Part shown: in pieces, positions 56,045 to 64,000 of the stretch | How the letters are laid out: each line of letters begins with the position of its first letter | Position numbering within the stretch: position 1 is the stretch's first letter | Assembly: GCA_017481565.1 (NCBI GenBank) | Contig: JAFUOZ010000019.1 | Location: 16,473 to 80,472 of the forward strand | Direction of reading: 5' to 3' | Source: Oscillospiraceae bacterium | Lineage (GTDB): Bacteria > Bacillota > Clostridia > Oscillospirales > Ruminococcaceae | DNA length: 64,000 nt | The notes under the pieces: generated by a model | What the model saw: the letters and a program-made list of their open reading frames with translations, nothing else | What the model was told of the DNA's origin: nothing | Databases searched by the model: none | Program-made: the position numbers and the translations under genes

Positions 56045-56918
56045 AGCCCAGTACCTCCATTTCGTAAATAAATATTTCCTCTAAGGTAAGAGGGATAAGG
56101 TCAAATACCGCAGGATTATAAGCGGATATCTTTTTGCGAACTTCCTCTTCGCTGCCCCTCATGATAAGATAGTGAATACTCATGCTGCGTTCATAATGAA
56201 GAAGCTGGGGACATTCAAATTCCTCACGGGAATGGTCCTCCTTGAATGCCGCCTGTACCTTGTGGATATCACCCTTGACAGAATCAAGCTCACGGGAGAA
56301 CAGTATCTTTCCATGATGAAGAAGCGCCACCGTATCGCATATTTCATTTATTTCCTTCAGGTTATGTGAGGAAATAACAACTGTCATCTGTCTGTCTATC
56401 ATAGCGTCAACCAGCATACGCTTTACGATTATCCTCATAGTAGGGTCAAGACCGTCAAATGCCTCATCCAGAAGAAGATAATCGGGACGGCAGGAAAGAC
56501 CGATAATAACGATAGCCTGCCTTTTCATACCCTTTGAAAAGGTATCTGTTTTCTTGTCAACAGGGAGCTTTATCACTGCATTGAGGGAATTGAATATCTC
56601 CTCTGAAAAGTTAGGATAAAAGCCCTTGTAATACTCCTTAAGCTTGTTAAGGGTAAAACCGCCGAACTGAACAGTCTCATCGTTTATAAAGAATACCTTT
56701 TCCTTTGCCTTGACGTTGTTGTAGATATCCTCACCGTCTATTGTGACTCTGCCGCCGTCAGGCTTATAAGTACCCGATAACATTCTGAGTATAGTTGATT
56801 TACCTGCACCGTTTGAGCCTAAAAGACCGAAAGCAGTACCTCTGGGAATTTCAAGGTCAGCTCCCTCCAGTGCGGTAAAGCTGCCGAATTTTTTCTGTGC
56901 ATTTTCAAGCTTTATCAT
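56022..56918 (-). CDS. ABC transporter ATP-binding protein
   Basis: ATPase subunit of an exporter-type ABC transporter. The 298 residues have Walker A GSNGAGKST (about 34-42), a signature region SKGMKRQAIVIIGLSCRPDYLLLDEAFDGLDP in which SKGMKRQ replaces LSGGQ, and Walker B LLLDEAFDGLD. The switch histidine is in VVISSHNLKEI. The unusual signature SKGM(K/R)xR occurs in YtrB/BcrA-type proteins, consistent with the YtrA-type regulator upstream. It starts with ATG 3 bases after the regulator stop, and its end overlaps the permease start. Confidence 0.92.
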   Translation of the reverse strand: MIKLENAQKKFGSFTALEGADLEIPRGTAFGLLGSNGAGKSTILRMLSGTYKPDGGRVTIDGEDIYNNVKAKEKVFFINDETVQFGGFTLNKLKEYYKGFYPNFSEEIFNSLNAVIKLPVDKKTDTFSKGMKRQAIVIIGLSCRPDYLLLDEAFDGLDPTMRIIVKRMLVDAMIDRQMTVVISSHNLKEINEICDTVALLHHGKILFSRELDSVKGDIHKVQAAFKEDHSREEFECPQLLHYERSMSIHYLIMRGSEEEVRKKISAYNPAVFDLIPLTLEEIFIYEMEVLGYDASGIN

Positions 56919-56921
56919 AGA

Positions 56922-57269
56922 TCACAGACCTCCTATCCTGTCAATAAGTTCTTGTTTTTCTGCACCTGCTCTGATAGCGTTGTTGGCTGCGGACACAAAT
57001 TCTGTCATAGCCTTTTGTTTAAGCTCATCAGTCATAATGTTATTGGCATAGCTGCCTCTTCCGGGGACTGTATATATTATTTTATCTCTTTCAAGAGCCT
57101 GAAATGCCTTAGTGACTGTATTTGGGTTTACGCCAAGCTGTTTGGCAAGCTCACGTACACTGGGGAGCTTATCATCTTTTTTTAGCTCACCGTCAAGCAG
57201 CATATTTTTTATACAGTTATATACTTGTTCGTATATCGGCACACGGCTTTGCAGGTCGATAGTATACAT
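56922..57269 (-). CDS. GntR-family regulator, YtrA subfamily
   Basis: A 115-residue repressor with a winged helix-turn-helix and only a short C-terminal dimerisation helix, the YtrA subgroup layout. The DNA-binding part is SRVPIYEQVYNCIKNMLLDGELKKDDKLPSVRELAKQLGVNPNTVTKAFQALERDKIIYTVPGRGSYAN (about 8-75). It starts with ATG at 57269 after AAAGGAGG. As first gene of the operon with the ABC transporter, it probably autoregulates through the inverted repeat in its leader. Confidence 0.93.
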   Translation of the reverse strand: MYTIDLQSRVPIYEQVYNCIKNMLLDGELKKDDKLPSVRELAKQLGVNPNTVTKAFQALERDKIIYTVPGRGSYANNIMTDELKQKAMTEFVSAANNAIRAGAEKQELIDRIGGL

Positions 57270-57301
57270 ATAGTCGGAAGCCTCCTTTCCATTTCAGATG
57301 T

Positions 57302-57324
57302 ATGACACGTATTAAGTGTACTAT
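57302..57324. promoter_or_regulatory. Probable operator of the GntR-ABC operon
   Basis: ATGACAC (57302-57308) and GTGTACTAT (57316-57324) form an imperfect inverted repeat with GACAC facing GTGT. It lies just downstream of the transcription start predicted from the promoter at 57338-57366, a natural place for repression by the first gene product. Confidence 0.5.
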
Positions 57325-57337
57325 GTTCTGTAATACA

Positions 57338-57366
57338 GTTATAACACACAAAGAAGAATTTGTCAA
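57338..57366 (-). promoter_or_regulatory. Promoter of the GntR-ABC operon
   Basis: Minus-strand TTGACA (57361-57366), 17-bp spacer, TATAAC (57338-57343). With the divergent PP2C promoter it accounts for the intergenic space 57270-57676. Confidence 0.78.
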
Positions 57367-57545
57367 TAGAAATAAGTAATTTCGTCAATATGACCAAATA
57401 GACCAAATCAGATATATATCCGAATGGTCAGCCTGACACAGCAGTGATACATGCCGCATGTCATCAGGATTGAAGTTCCGATTATCCCTTGCCGCTTTGT
57501 CTAATGCTGACAAAATAACTTCATATTTTCGGTAAAGATTAACGA

Positions 57546-57574
57546 TTGAAAAAAATTCCGTTCAAGTGTATAAT
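57546..57574 (+). promoter_or_regulatory. Promoter of the PP2C phosphatase gene
   Basis: TTGAAA (57546-57551), 17-bp spacer, TATAAT (57569-57574). It lies about 100 bases before the chosen start codon and inside an in-frame upstream extension, which argues against the longer reading frame. Confidence 0.72.
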
Positions 57575-57676
57575 AAGAATATTGATGATGCATTTACAGA
57601 AAAAAATATGCACGCGATATCAGATATAAATTATAAAAACCCGAACAAAAGCAAAACCATGGAGGAAAAATTCAAT

Positions 57677-58432
57677 ATGTATTACTGCTGCGGAATAACC
57701 GACACAGGCTGCGTGAGAGAGCATAACGAGGACGCTTTTATGATAAACCGTACCGTTATGTCCGATAATAATCTTGAAAGCAGTCTGAAAGGCCCCTTTA
57801 TCGTTGCTGTAGCTGACGGAGTTGCAGGCGAAGCAGACGGTGATGTGGCTTCAAAAATGGCACTGAAAATGCTTTCCGACATCAGACCTACAAGACGTAC
57901 CGATTTTAAAAAGAAAATTATGGATATCCACCGTAAGCTCCGTAAATACGGAGAAAAGCACCGCCGCTCATCAAATATGCAGACCACACTCTGCGCTCTG
58001 GCTGTTGATGAAAAGGGGTCGCATTCTGTTATCAATGTAGGCGATTCCCGTCTTTATCGTATGAGAAACGGCAGCTTAAAGCAGCTTTCTACCGATCAGT
58101 CATTGGTACAGATGCTCTATGCTGACGGCAGGATATCTTATGAAGAAAGACTTTATCATAAAAACAGGAATATCATCTTCCCTGTTTTAGGAAATAATTC
58201 CTCCGATCCCGATCCGCAGGTCATACCGATCGAGCCTATGGAACACGGAGATCTTATCCTTATCTGCTCCGACGGTCTTTCGGATTATATTACAAAGGGC
58301 GAATTTGAAGAGATATTGTCTCTTCCTTTAAAGCTTCCCAAGAGACTTGCCAAGCTTACCGAAACTGCCATGAAAAACGGCAGTCCCGATAATATTACAG
58401 TGCTTGCGGTTTCTCAGCTTGCAGAGGCGTAA
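57677..58432 (+). CDS. PP2C-type serine/threonine phosphatase
   Basis: Metal-dependent protein phosphatase of the PPM/Stp1 family, cytoplasmic. The ATG at 57677 has GGAGG 11 bases upstream and yields MYYCCGITDTGCVREHNEDAF, the normal PP2C start; the upstream extension overlaps the promoter. The 251 residues show REHNEDAF, VAVADGVAGEADGDVAS (the usual DGxGG is DGVAG), TLCALAV, INVGDSRLYRM, LICSDGLSDYI and GSPDNITVLAV. The metal aspartates are kept. No kinase gene adjoins it; the nearest kinase-like gene is the pseudokinase about 6 kb away on the other strand. It converges on the next gene with a shared terminator. Confidence 0.92.
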   Translation: MYYCCGITDTGCVREHNEDAFMINRTVMSDNNLESSLKGPFIVAVADGVAGEADGDVASKMALKMLSDIRPTRRTDFKKKIMDIHRKLRKYGEKHRRSSNMQTTLCALAVDEKGSHSVINVGDSRLYRMRNGSLKQLSTDQSLVQMLYADGRISYEERLYHKNRNIIFPVLGNNSSDPDPQVIPIEPMEHGDLILICSDGLSDYITKGEFEEILSLPLKLPKRLAKLTETAMKNGSPDNITVLAVSQLAEA

Positions 58433-58457
58433 AAACAGATTCAACCGGATTCAACAT

Positions 58458-58493
58458 AAAAAGCTCCCCATGATATTTCATGGAGAGCTTTTT
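58458..58493. terminator. Bidirectional terminator between convergent genes
   Basis: AAAAAGCTC-CCCATGA pairs with TCATGG-GAGCTTTTT around a short loop with one internal mismatch. A and T runs on both sides suit both strands, serving the PP2C gene and the convergent gene at 58497. Confidence 0.88.
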
Positions 58494-58496
58494 ATA

Positions 58497-59387
58497 TTAT
58501 TCAGCCTTTTTGTTTTCTGCAATATATCTGTCAAATACCTGAAGCGCGCGCTTGTGATTTTCTTCCATATTCTCGTAATTTGTACCCATAAGCTTTCGTG
58601 GATTACGGAAGGATATATAAAGCTCCTCCGCAGGTATATCAGTGCCCAGCTGCTCCTCAAAGGTAGTGGAGGACAGCTTGTAGCCAAGCTTTTCGGCATT
58701 TTCATCATCGGGATAAAGCGCCGAAACATCTGTCAGGATATCCGCCTCTGTAATTCCCATCATCTCATAATTTTCAGCCGAGCCGATGACCATTATTGCT
58801 TCGCCTGCCTGAAATTCCGCCATAAGCTTTGTACGGTCTGCCTGAACCGTTTCCATACCTACGATTGTTCCGTCGTCATATTCCACAGGGATATAATAAA
58901 CGCTGACAAGCACTTCCCCGTCGCCGTTTACGTCCTCACAGTAAGGCTCAAAAATATCTCCTGCCTTGTCTGTAAGATACTGCACCTCGAAATCTCCGTG
59001 GATATAAAGAACAGTCATATCGGGGCGTTCTCTGGAAAGATAGTCATATGCAAGCATACCTACTATCATAGCAAGAAGTGCTCCGAAAATGATATATGCC
59101 TTGTTATGATAAAAGAAATTTCCGATTTTCTGGGGTATGGTATAATGCTTTTCGATGACCTCTTCTTTAGGGATATCCTCCTCAGAGATAACGCCTGATT
59201 TAAGCTTCATAAGCTCGATTTTTTCCTGACGGAGCTTATCCTGATAGGCTTTTCTCTGCTGTTTTTCACGCTCCTCACGCTGAACACGGAGACGCTCCTC
59301 CTCTGCTTCAGCTTCTAAGCGTTCACGTTCATTTATTTCCTTGACTTTATCAAGGAAGGAAACCTTTTCTTTTTTATTATCGGACAA
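58497..59387 (-). CDS. Uncharacterised single-pass membrane protein with N-terminal coiled coil
   Basis: A 296-residue protein I do not recognise. Residues about 10-65 are a highly charged Glu/Arg/Lys coiled coil (EINERERLEAEAEEERLRVQ and onward). One membrane segment lies near 98-116 (AYIIFGALLAMIVGMLAYDYL). The remaining 180 residues form an outer or periplasm-facing domain with IYIHGDFEVQYL-like beta segments, VSVYYIPVEYDDG, VIGSAENYEMMGITEADI and ELYISFRNPRKLMG. The topology (inside-out, N-in) suggests a membrane-linked sensor or anchor. It starts with ATG at 59387 behind AAAGGAATG. Confidence 0.75.
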   Translation of the reverse strand: MSDNKKEKVSFLDKVKEINERERLEAEAEEERLRVQREEREKQQRKAYQDKLRQEKIELMKLKSGVISEEDIPKEEVIEKHYTIPQKIGNFFYHNKAYIIFGALLAMIVGMLAYDYLSRERPDMTVLYIHGDFEVQYLTDKAGDIFEPYCEDVNGDGEVLVSVYYIPVEYDDGTIVGMETVQADRTKLMAEFQAGEAIMVIGSAENYEMMGITEADILTDVSALYPDDENAEKLGYKLSSTTFEEQLGTDIPAEELYISFRNPRKLMGTNYENMEENHKRALQVFDRYIAENKKAE

Positions 59388-59601
59388 TTTTTACATTCCT
59401 TTCAAATCAGCTATAATTATTATATCGTATTTTACAGAGAAATGTCAACAAGAAACAGGAAATATCCGAATATTTTCACAGTATTATCACACCGCCTTAT
59501 GAATATGGGGATAATTTGACCATTTGCCCCTGTGGGAGTAATGTAATAAGAGTAAATTTACATTATTTTTTTATGATTTCATTATAATTTTCCGACAAAC
59601 C

Positions 59602-59630
59602 TTGACATAATCCCCGTTTACTGATAAAAT
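59602..59630 (+). promoter_or_regulatory. Promoter of citrate synthase
   Basis: TTGACA (59602-59607), 17-bp spacer, TAAAAT (59625-59630), about 40 bases before the start codon. Confidence 0.82.
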
Positions 59631-59668
59631 AAAATATGAGTACTATATAATAATATGGAAAGGTTCTG

Positions 59669-61018
59669 TTGAAAATGATAGATTTTTCAAAATCCTCACT
59701 TTACTCCGCATTCGGAGAAAATAATGTTATCGACCCTGCTTATTTCGATAAGTATAATGTAAAAAGAGGTCTCCGTAATCCTGACGGTACAGGCGTTATG
59801 GCAGGCGTTACAAATATATGCAACGTTCACGGCTATGTGGTAAATGAAGGTGAAAAGCAGCCCTGTGAAGGTGAGCTTATATTCAGGGGATATAATATCC
59901 GTGAGCTTATCGGACGTGCAGTTGCGGAGGATCGTTTTGGTTTTGAGGAGATCGCATATCTTCTTCTTACAGGCAAGCTTCCCGATTCCGAAGAGCTTGC
60001 AGGCTTTACAGCTCTTATTGATGACAATCGTCAGCTTCCCGAAGGCTTCTTTGAGGATATGATACTCAAAGCACCCTCAAAGGATATCATGAACAAGCTT
60101 GCAAGAGCAACACTTGCGCTCTATTCCTACGATGATAACCCCGAGGAGATCACCGCTGAGCATGAAATAGATACAGCCGTGTCACTTATTGCAAAGCTGC
60201 CTGTTATCATGGCATCTGCATATCAGGTAAAGCGCAGATATTATTACGGCGAATCGATGTTCATGCACCCTCTTATCAAGGGACAGTCCACAGCCGAAAA
60301 TATTCTTTCAATACTCCGTCCCGACAGAAAATTCACCCGTGAGGAAGCCAAGCTTCTCGATCTGATGCTTATGCTTCATGCGGAACACGGCGGCGGAAAC
60401 AATTCCACATTTACCTGCCGTGTGCTTACCTCATCGGGAACAGACCCGTATTCTGCATATGCAGGTGCGATCGGCTCACTTAAGGGTTTCCGTCACGGCG
60501 GTGCAAATCATAAGGTGATCGAGATGCATAAGTGTATCAAGGAGAATGTAAAGAACTGGGATAACGAAGGCGAGGTTGCCGATTTCCTCAGGAAGATACT
60601 CCGCAAGGAAGCAGGCGACAGGAGCGGACTTATATATGGTATGGGTCATGCTGTATATACGCTGTCCGATCCCAGAGAGGTCATTTTAAAGGACTATGCA
60701 CGTTCTATGGCGGAGGGTACAGAGTTTGAGAAGGAGTATCATCTGCTTGAGACGATCGAGCGCATAACACCCGAACTGTTTGCGGAGATCAAGGGAGACA
60801 AGAAGGTAATGTGTGCGAATATTGATATGTACAGTGGATTTGTATATAGTATGCTTGGCATACCGGAGGATCTGTTCACGCCGTTGTTTGCCGTATCGAG
60901 AATGGCAGGCTGGTGTGCGCACAGATTTGAGGAGATATGCACAGGCAAGAGGATAATCAGACCTGCATATAAGTCTGTAGTCAAGGATAAGGAATATAAA
61001 GCATTAGAGGAAAGATAA
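59669..61018 (+). CDS. Citrate synthase (citrate/2-methylcitrate synthase family)
   Basis: Condenses oxaloacetate with acetyl-CoA (or propionyl-CoA). The start is TTG at 59669 or ATG at 59675; GGAAAGG precedes both. Of 449 residues, catalytic landmarks are HAEHGGGNNSTF (first His), GMGHAVYTLSDPR (second His) and CANIDMYSGFVYSMLGIP (Asp). In most bacteria the second site reads GFGHRVYK; the Arg to Ala change seen here is, I believe, shared with a clostridial subgroup. Substrate choice between citrate and methylcitrate cannot be settled by sequence alone. No neighbouring TCA genes are in the window. Confidence 0.9.
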   Translation: MKMIDFSKSSLYSAFGENNVIDPAYFDKYNVKRGLRNPDGTGVMAGVTNICNVHGYVVNEGEKQPCEGELIFRGYNIRELIGRAVAEDRFGFEEIAYLLLTGKLPDSEELAGFTALIDDNRQLPEGFFEDMILKAPSKDIMNKLARATLALYSYDDNPEEITAEHEIDTAVSLIAKLPVIMASAYQVKRRYYYGESMFMHPLIKGQSTAENILSILRPDRKFTREEAKLLDLMLMLHAEHGGGNNSTFTCRVLTSSGTDPYSAYAGAIGSLKGFRHGGANHKVIEMHKCIKENVKNWDNEGEVADFLRKILRKEAGDRSGLIYGMGHAVYTLSDPREVILKDYARSMAEGTEFEKEYHLLETIERITPELFAEIKGDKKVMCANIDMYSGFVYSMLGIPEDLFTPLFAVSRMAGWCAHRFEEICTGKRIIRPAYKSVVKDKEYKALEER

Positions 61019-61095
61019 AAAGATAAGGACAAAAACCTTTGTATTGAGTTATTGTTTGGAGTTTGTTCGTTTGATGCTTTTTGGGGAATCGAAAT

Positions 61096-62220
61096 ATGGA
61101 AAAACGTTCTTCTGCATTATTGCAGCTGAAAATAATATGCACAGTGATAATCATCTGCATAATACTGAACATAGCCGCAAGGTTCAGCACCTCATTCGCT
61201 GATTTCTTTACCGATAATATCTTCATAAATATAAGCATACCTTTCGGTTTCCTTACCTCCCTTATTCCCTTTTCGGTAGGTGAGCTTCTTATATTTATCG
61301 GAATAATGCTGATAGTGATCGGTATACCCCTGTTCATCGCCGCTATGATAAAATGCAAGGGTAAAAGAAAACAGATATCACGTAATACAGCGCTTTTTCT
61401 CGGCTGGGTATTGGTATATATACTGCTGACCGAAACGGTAAACTGCTTTATACATTATCAGTGTACCGTATTCTCGGACAGATATTTCCCCGACCTGCCC
61501 AAAAGCGGCTATACCGTTGAACAGCTGACCGATATGTGCAAGGGTTTTATCGTCAAAGCAAACGAGCTGTCCTATCAGCTTGAACGTGATGAGGAAGGAA
61601 ATATTATCCTTCCCGATGATGTGGGTGACCGTGCGATAGAGCATATGCGCAGTATCTCAGGAAAATATTCAAGGCTTGACGGCTGGTATCCCTCAGCGAA
61701 AAAAATACACTTCTCACGTATAATGAGCAAGCTTGATCTTCAGGGTATTTATTTTCCCTTCACTATGGAGGCAAACTACAATGCCGATATGAAACACTCA
61801 AAGGTACCCTGTACTATCTGCCATGAGCTTACTCATGCAAAGGGCTTTATATTGGAGGATGAGGCAAGCTTTATCGCATACATAGCCTGTGTCGAATCGG
61901 GCGATCCTCTGTTTATGTACAGCGGATATATCAATGCCATGAACCGATCGCTCAATCAGCTTTATACCTGCGTCTCACAGGAAGAATATGCAGAGGTGTA
62001 TTACATGATGAACGATCTTGTTATGGAGGATAAAAAGTTCGTCACAGACGAATACAGAGCCTCTCTGGAGCAGGATAAGGTCATTAAAAAGGAAACAGCC
62101 TCAAAGGTATCTGATAAGGCTATGGATATCACACTTAAGGCAAACGGAGTAACAGACGGAAAGGAAAGCTACGGCAGAATGGTTGATCTTCTGCTTATGT
62201 ATTATTATAATCCGCAATAA
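61096..62220 (+). CDS. DUF3810 membrane protein, metallopeptidase-like
   Basis: The ATG at 61096 is preferred (GGGGA upstream) over TTG at 61081, giving 374 residues. Three membrane segments lie near the N-terminus (about 10-35, 55-82 and 95-120). The outside part has CTICHELTHAKGFILEDEASFIAYIACVESGDPLFMYSGYINAM, a gluzincin-like arrangement with HELTH and a downstream Glu. The family is DUF3810; activity and substrate are unproven. It lies about 75 bases after citrate synthase and has no obvious promoter of its own, so it may be cotranscribed. Confidence 0.82.
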   Translation: MEKRSSALLQLKIICTVIIICIILNIAARFSTSFADFFTDNIFINISIPFGFLTSLIPFSVGELLIFIGIMLIVIGIPLFIAAMIKCKGKRKQISRNTALFLGWVLVYILLTETVNCFIHYQCTVFSDRYFPDLPKSGYTVEQLTDMCKGFIVKANELSYQLERDEEGNIILPDDVGDRAIEHMRSISGKYSRLDGWYPSAKKIHFSRIMSKLDLQGIYFPFTMEANYNADMKHSKVPCTICHELTHAKGFILEDEASFIAYIACVESGDPLFMYSGYINAMNRSLNQLYTCVSQEEYAEVYYMMNDLVMEDKKFVTDEYRASLEQDKVIKKETASKVSDKAMDITLKANGVTDGKESYGRMVDLLLMYYYNPQ

Positions 62221-62225
62221 GCAAA

Positions 62226-62274
62226 AAAAATCTCCCATGAAGAAGCTGATTCTTCACGGGAGATTTTTATTACG
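62226..62274. terminator. Bidirectional terminator between DUF3810 and rubredoxin genes
   Basis: AAATCTCCC-TGAAGAA pairs with TTCTTCA-GGGAGATTT around a GCTGA loop with one mismatch; A and T runs flank both sides. Confidence 0.9.
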
Positions 62275-62279
62275 GCTGA

Positions 62280-62435
62280 TTATTCCTCAGAGAAATCGTC
62301 CTTGCCAAGTCCGCAGACAGGACATACCCAATCATCGGGGATATCTTCCCACTTTGTGCCGGGAGCAATTCCGCTGTCAGGATCACCGATCTCAGGATCG
62401 TAAATATAACCACAAGGGCAGATGTACTTTTTCAT
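62280..62435 (-). CDS. Rubredoxin
   Basis: A 51-residue iron protein, [20 protein letters not shown]... ending [14 protein letters not shown]. The two metal knuckles are CPCG (Cys6, and Cys8 where a CxxC spacing is more usual) and CPVCG (Cys38, Cys41). The first knuckle CPCGY has only one residue between cysteines, unlike the standard CxxCG, so the site is altered. The ATG at 62435 has AAAGGAAAA upstream. It lies 58 bases after rubrerythrin on the same strand and is probably its electron donor in a peroxide-reducing pathway. Confidence 0.92.
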   Translation of the reverse strand: MKKYICPCGYIYDPEIGDPDSGIAPGTKWEDIPDDWVCPVCGLGKDDFSEE

Positions 62436-62493
62436 AAAACATTTTCCTTTCTGTTTTTTAGTATTATGTGCAGAATTTGTATTTATATACGTA

Positions 62494-63042
62494 TTACTTG
62501 AAATATCTGTTTAAAAGACCGTTGAAAGCAGCACCGTGTCTTGCTTCGTCCTTAGCCATTTCATGTACTGTATCGTGAACAGCATCAAGATCAAGCTCCT
62601 TAGCTCTCTTAGCAAGCTTCAGCTTGCCCTCGCAAGCGCCGCCCTCAGCCATTACACGCATTTCAAGGTTCTTCTTTGTGGAATCTGATACAACCTCACC
62701 GAGAAGCTCAGCGAACTTTGCAGCGTGCTCTGCTTCCTCGTAAGCGATCCTCTTGTATGCCTCAGCGATCTCAGGATAGCCCTCTCTGTCAGCTACTCTT
62801 GACATTGCAAGATACATACCAACCTCTGTGCACTCGCCCATGAAGTTTTCCTTAAGACCTTCAATGATCTCCTTGTCATCAATGTTCTTTGCAAGACCTA
62901 CAGTGTGCTCACAAGCCCATGCAATGCTGCCTTCTGCCGCAACAGTGAACTTCTCTGAGCTTGCCTTGCACTGAGGACATTTCTCAGGAGCGGAATCTCC
63001 CTCGTGAACATAACCGCAGATTGAACAAATATACTTAGCCAT
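62494..63042 (-). CDS. rbr: Reverse rubrerythrin
   Basis: Peroxide-reducing diiron protein of anaerobes. The 182 residues have an N-terminal rubredoxin domain (CSICGY...CPQCK, cysteines at about 6, 9, 22 and 25), then the four-helix diiron domain. Its iron ligands are expected in the segments [47 protein letters not shown] and [14 protein letters not shown]. This order (rubredoxin first) is the reverse of classical rubrerythrin. It starts with ATG at 63042 after GGAGG. A strong promoter with an overlapping Fur/PerR-like box lies upstream, implying peroxide or metal control. Confidence 0.95.
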   Translation of the reverse strand: MAKYICSICGYVHEGDSAPEKCPQCKASSEKFTVAAEGSIAWACEHTVGLAKNIDDKEIIEGLKENFMGECTEVGMYLAMSRVADREGYPEIAEAYKRIAYEEAEHAAKFAELLGEVVSDSTKKNLEMRVMAEGGACEGKLKLAKRAKELDLDAVHDTVHEMAKDEARHGAAFNGLLNRYFK

Positions 63043-63091
63043 AATAAATTTCCTCCATACTTTTATTTTTGTATTAGTTTTTATTCCTTAA

Positions 63092-63106
63092 TGATAATTG
63101 TTATCA
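63092..63106. promoter_or_regulatory. Fur/PerR-family box at the rubrerythrin promoter
   Basis: TGATAATTGTTATCA is a 7-1-7 inverted repeat differing at one base from the Fur consensus TGATAATnATTATCA and close to the PerR box. It lies just downstream of the -10 box, where a bound repressor would block transcription. Confidence 0.72.
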
Positions 63107-63116
63107 TCTGATACAT

Positions 63117-63145
63117 AGTATATCATATAAAATCATGTTTGTCAA
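63117..63145 (-). promoter_or_regulatory. Promoter of the rubrerythrin-rubredoxin operon
   Basis: Minus-strand TTGACA (63140-63145), 17-bp spacer, TATACT (63117-63122). Confidence 0.85.
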
Positions 63146-63210
63146 TAGGTTTTTTCAAAAAAATCAGAAAAAAATAATTACAATTTAATTACAATGATCT
63201 GCATATTTAT

Positions 63211-63243
63211 AAAAAGCGGACAATCCCCGAAGGGACTGTCCGC
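63211..63243 (-). terminator. Terminator of the ABC ATPase gene
   Basis: GCGGACA(G)TCCC and GGGATTGTCCGC pair (63216-63243), with five T residues after it on the minus strand (63211-63215). Confidence 0.9.
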
Positions 63244-63265
63244 CGTAATAACTAAAGATATTAAA

Positions 63266-64000
63266 TTAGTTGATAACTGTCTTTTCAGTTTCCTTATCAA
63301 AGATGTGGATCTTGTTAGGATCGATAGCAACCTTGATTGTATCCTGAGGACGAGCTGTTGAACGAGGATCAACACGAGCTGTGAGTGAGATACCTTCACA
63401 GTTCAGGTAGAGATAAGTCTCAGCACCCATCATTTCTGTGATTTCTACTTCACACTCGATAACGCCTGTCTTAGCAGCAGAGAGGAACATTTCCTCATCG
63501 TGAATGTTCTCGGGACGAACACCCATGATGATCTCCTTATCAACGAGATCAGCGAGAGCAGCGTCGTCAACCTTAGCCTCGGGAACTTCAACATGGTACT
63601 TGACACCGCGGGATGTCTTAGTATCCTCAGAGCCGAATTCAACAACATACTTGCCGTCGATCTTTCTGAGAACAGCGTCTACGAAGTTCATCTGAGGTGA
63701 ACCCATGAAGCCTGCAACGAAGAGGTTTACAGGGCTGGAGTAGAGGTTCTGAGGTGAGTCAACCTGCTGAACGAAACCGTCCTTCATAACAACGATTCTG
63801 TCACCCATTGTCATAGCCTCTGTCTGGTCATGTGTTACGTAGATGAATGTAGTACCTAACTTCTGGTGGAGCTTGGAGATCTCGGTTCTCATCTGAGCAC
63901 GGAGCTTAGCATCCAGGTTGGAGAGAGGCTCGTCAAGAAGGAATACCTGAGGCTCACGAACGATAGCACGACCGAGAGCAACACGCTGTCTCTGACCACC
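63266..64000 (-). CDS. MalK/UgpC/MsmK-type sugar ABC transporter ATPase, N-terminus cut off
   Basis: C-terminal part of a carbohydrate-importer ATPase; the frame continues past the right edge (about 244 codons visible). It begins within the signature [34 protein letters not shown] (signature helix and Walker B), then the switch histidine in [10 protein letters not shown] and MNFVDAVL. The C-terminal regulatory OB-fold has [14 protein letters not shown] and a tail [12 protein letters not shown]. Such ATPases often serve several sugar permeases; no permease is within view. A terminator follows. Confidence 0.93.
   Translation of the reverse strand, partial: GGQRQRVALGRAIVREPQVFLLDEPLSNLDAKLRAQMRTEISKLHQKLGTTFIYVTHDQTEAMTMGDRIVVMKDGFVQQVDSPQNLYSSPVNLFVAGFMGSPQMNFVDAVLRKIDGKYVVEFGSEDTKTSRGVKYHVEVPEAKVDDAALADLVDKEIIMGVRPENIHDEEMFLSAAKTGVIECEVEITEMMGAETYLYLNCEGISLTARVDPRSTARPQDTIKVAIDPNKIHIFDKETEKTVIN

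Noticed and set aside
57566..57676. 37-codon N-terminal extension of the PP2C protein
   Set aside because: It overlaps the promoter -10 box, and the family start aligns with the ATG at 57677.

Overview
The window is about 64 kb of a low-to-moderate GC Bacillota (Clostridia) chromosome centred on the replication origin. The best guess is a motile Ruminococcus-like member of the Oscillospiraceae. That guess rests on the classical gram-positive origin gene order, the RemB and Jag homologues, frequent TTG/GTG starts, AGGAGG-type ribosome binding sites and a reverse rubrerythrin. The exact genus is inference. No rRNA, tRNA, CRISPR array or transposase gene was seen.

Left of the origin, genes lie on the minus strand in the order noc/parB (cut by the window edge), rsmG, mnmG, mnmE, jag, yidC, yidD, rnpA, rpmH. 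Three parS-like 16-mers sit between rsmG, mnmG and mnmE. A structured GC-rich repeat lies between mnmE and jag. The intergenic regions on both sides of dnaA (8257-9356 and 10689-11585) look like a bipartite origin. They lack canonical TTATCCACA boxes but carry many copies of TTTCAACA/TGTTGAAA, often as inverted pairs. One copy abuts a CTACTACTACT tract and an AT-rich stretch, as expected for a DnaA-trio unwinding element. Right of dnaA, on the plus strand, come dnaN, an S4-domain gene (yaaA), recF, remB, gyrB, a membrane protein gene and gyrA. Two ~120-bp near-identical elements with terminal inverted repeats, in opposite orientation, bracket this replication block (8483-8603 and 19945-20064).

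After cca (tRNA nucleotidyltransferase), nrdR and a VanY-type carboxypeptidase lies a 26-kb plus-strand flagellar/chemotaxis gene set (23606-49822). Its order is flgB flgC fliE fliF fliG fliH fliI fliJ fliK flgD, a TIGR02530-type gene, flgE flbD motA motB fliM fliY cheY fliO fliP fliQ fliR flhB flhA, a fliA-type sigma gene, flgF, flgG, cheC and cheD. It encodes the rod, hook, motor, switch and export apparatus, a flagellar sigma factor and the CheC/CheD adaptation proteins. Filament genes, fliL, flhF, flhG and the cheA/cheW/cheB/cheR core are not here. FlgD has a large C-terminal extension. FliY carries two FliM-like CheY-binding motifs in a repetitive linker. Structured intergenic RNAs may lie before flgE and fliO.

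The last 14 kb is a mixed set of small units: a YgjP-type metallopeptidase, a phosphodiesterase and a zinc-ribbon/pseudokinase/leucine-rich-repeat protein in one operon; a small lipoprotein; a GntR-ABC transporter operon with a visible promoter and operator; a PP2C phosphatase; a coiled-coil membrane protein; citrate synthase; a DUF3810 membrane protein; a rubrerythrin-rubredoxin operon under a Fur/PerR-like box; and the C-terminal part of a MalK/UgpC-type ABC ATPase cut by the right edge.
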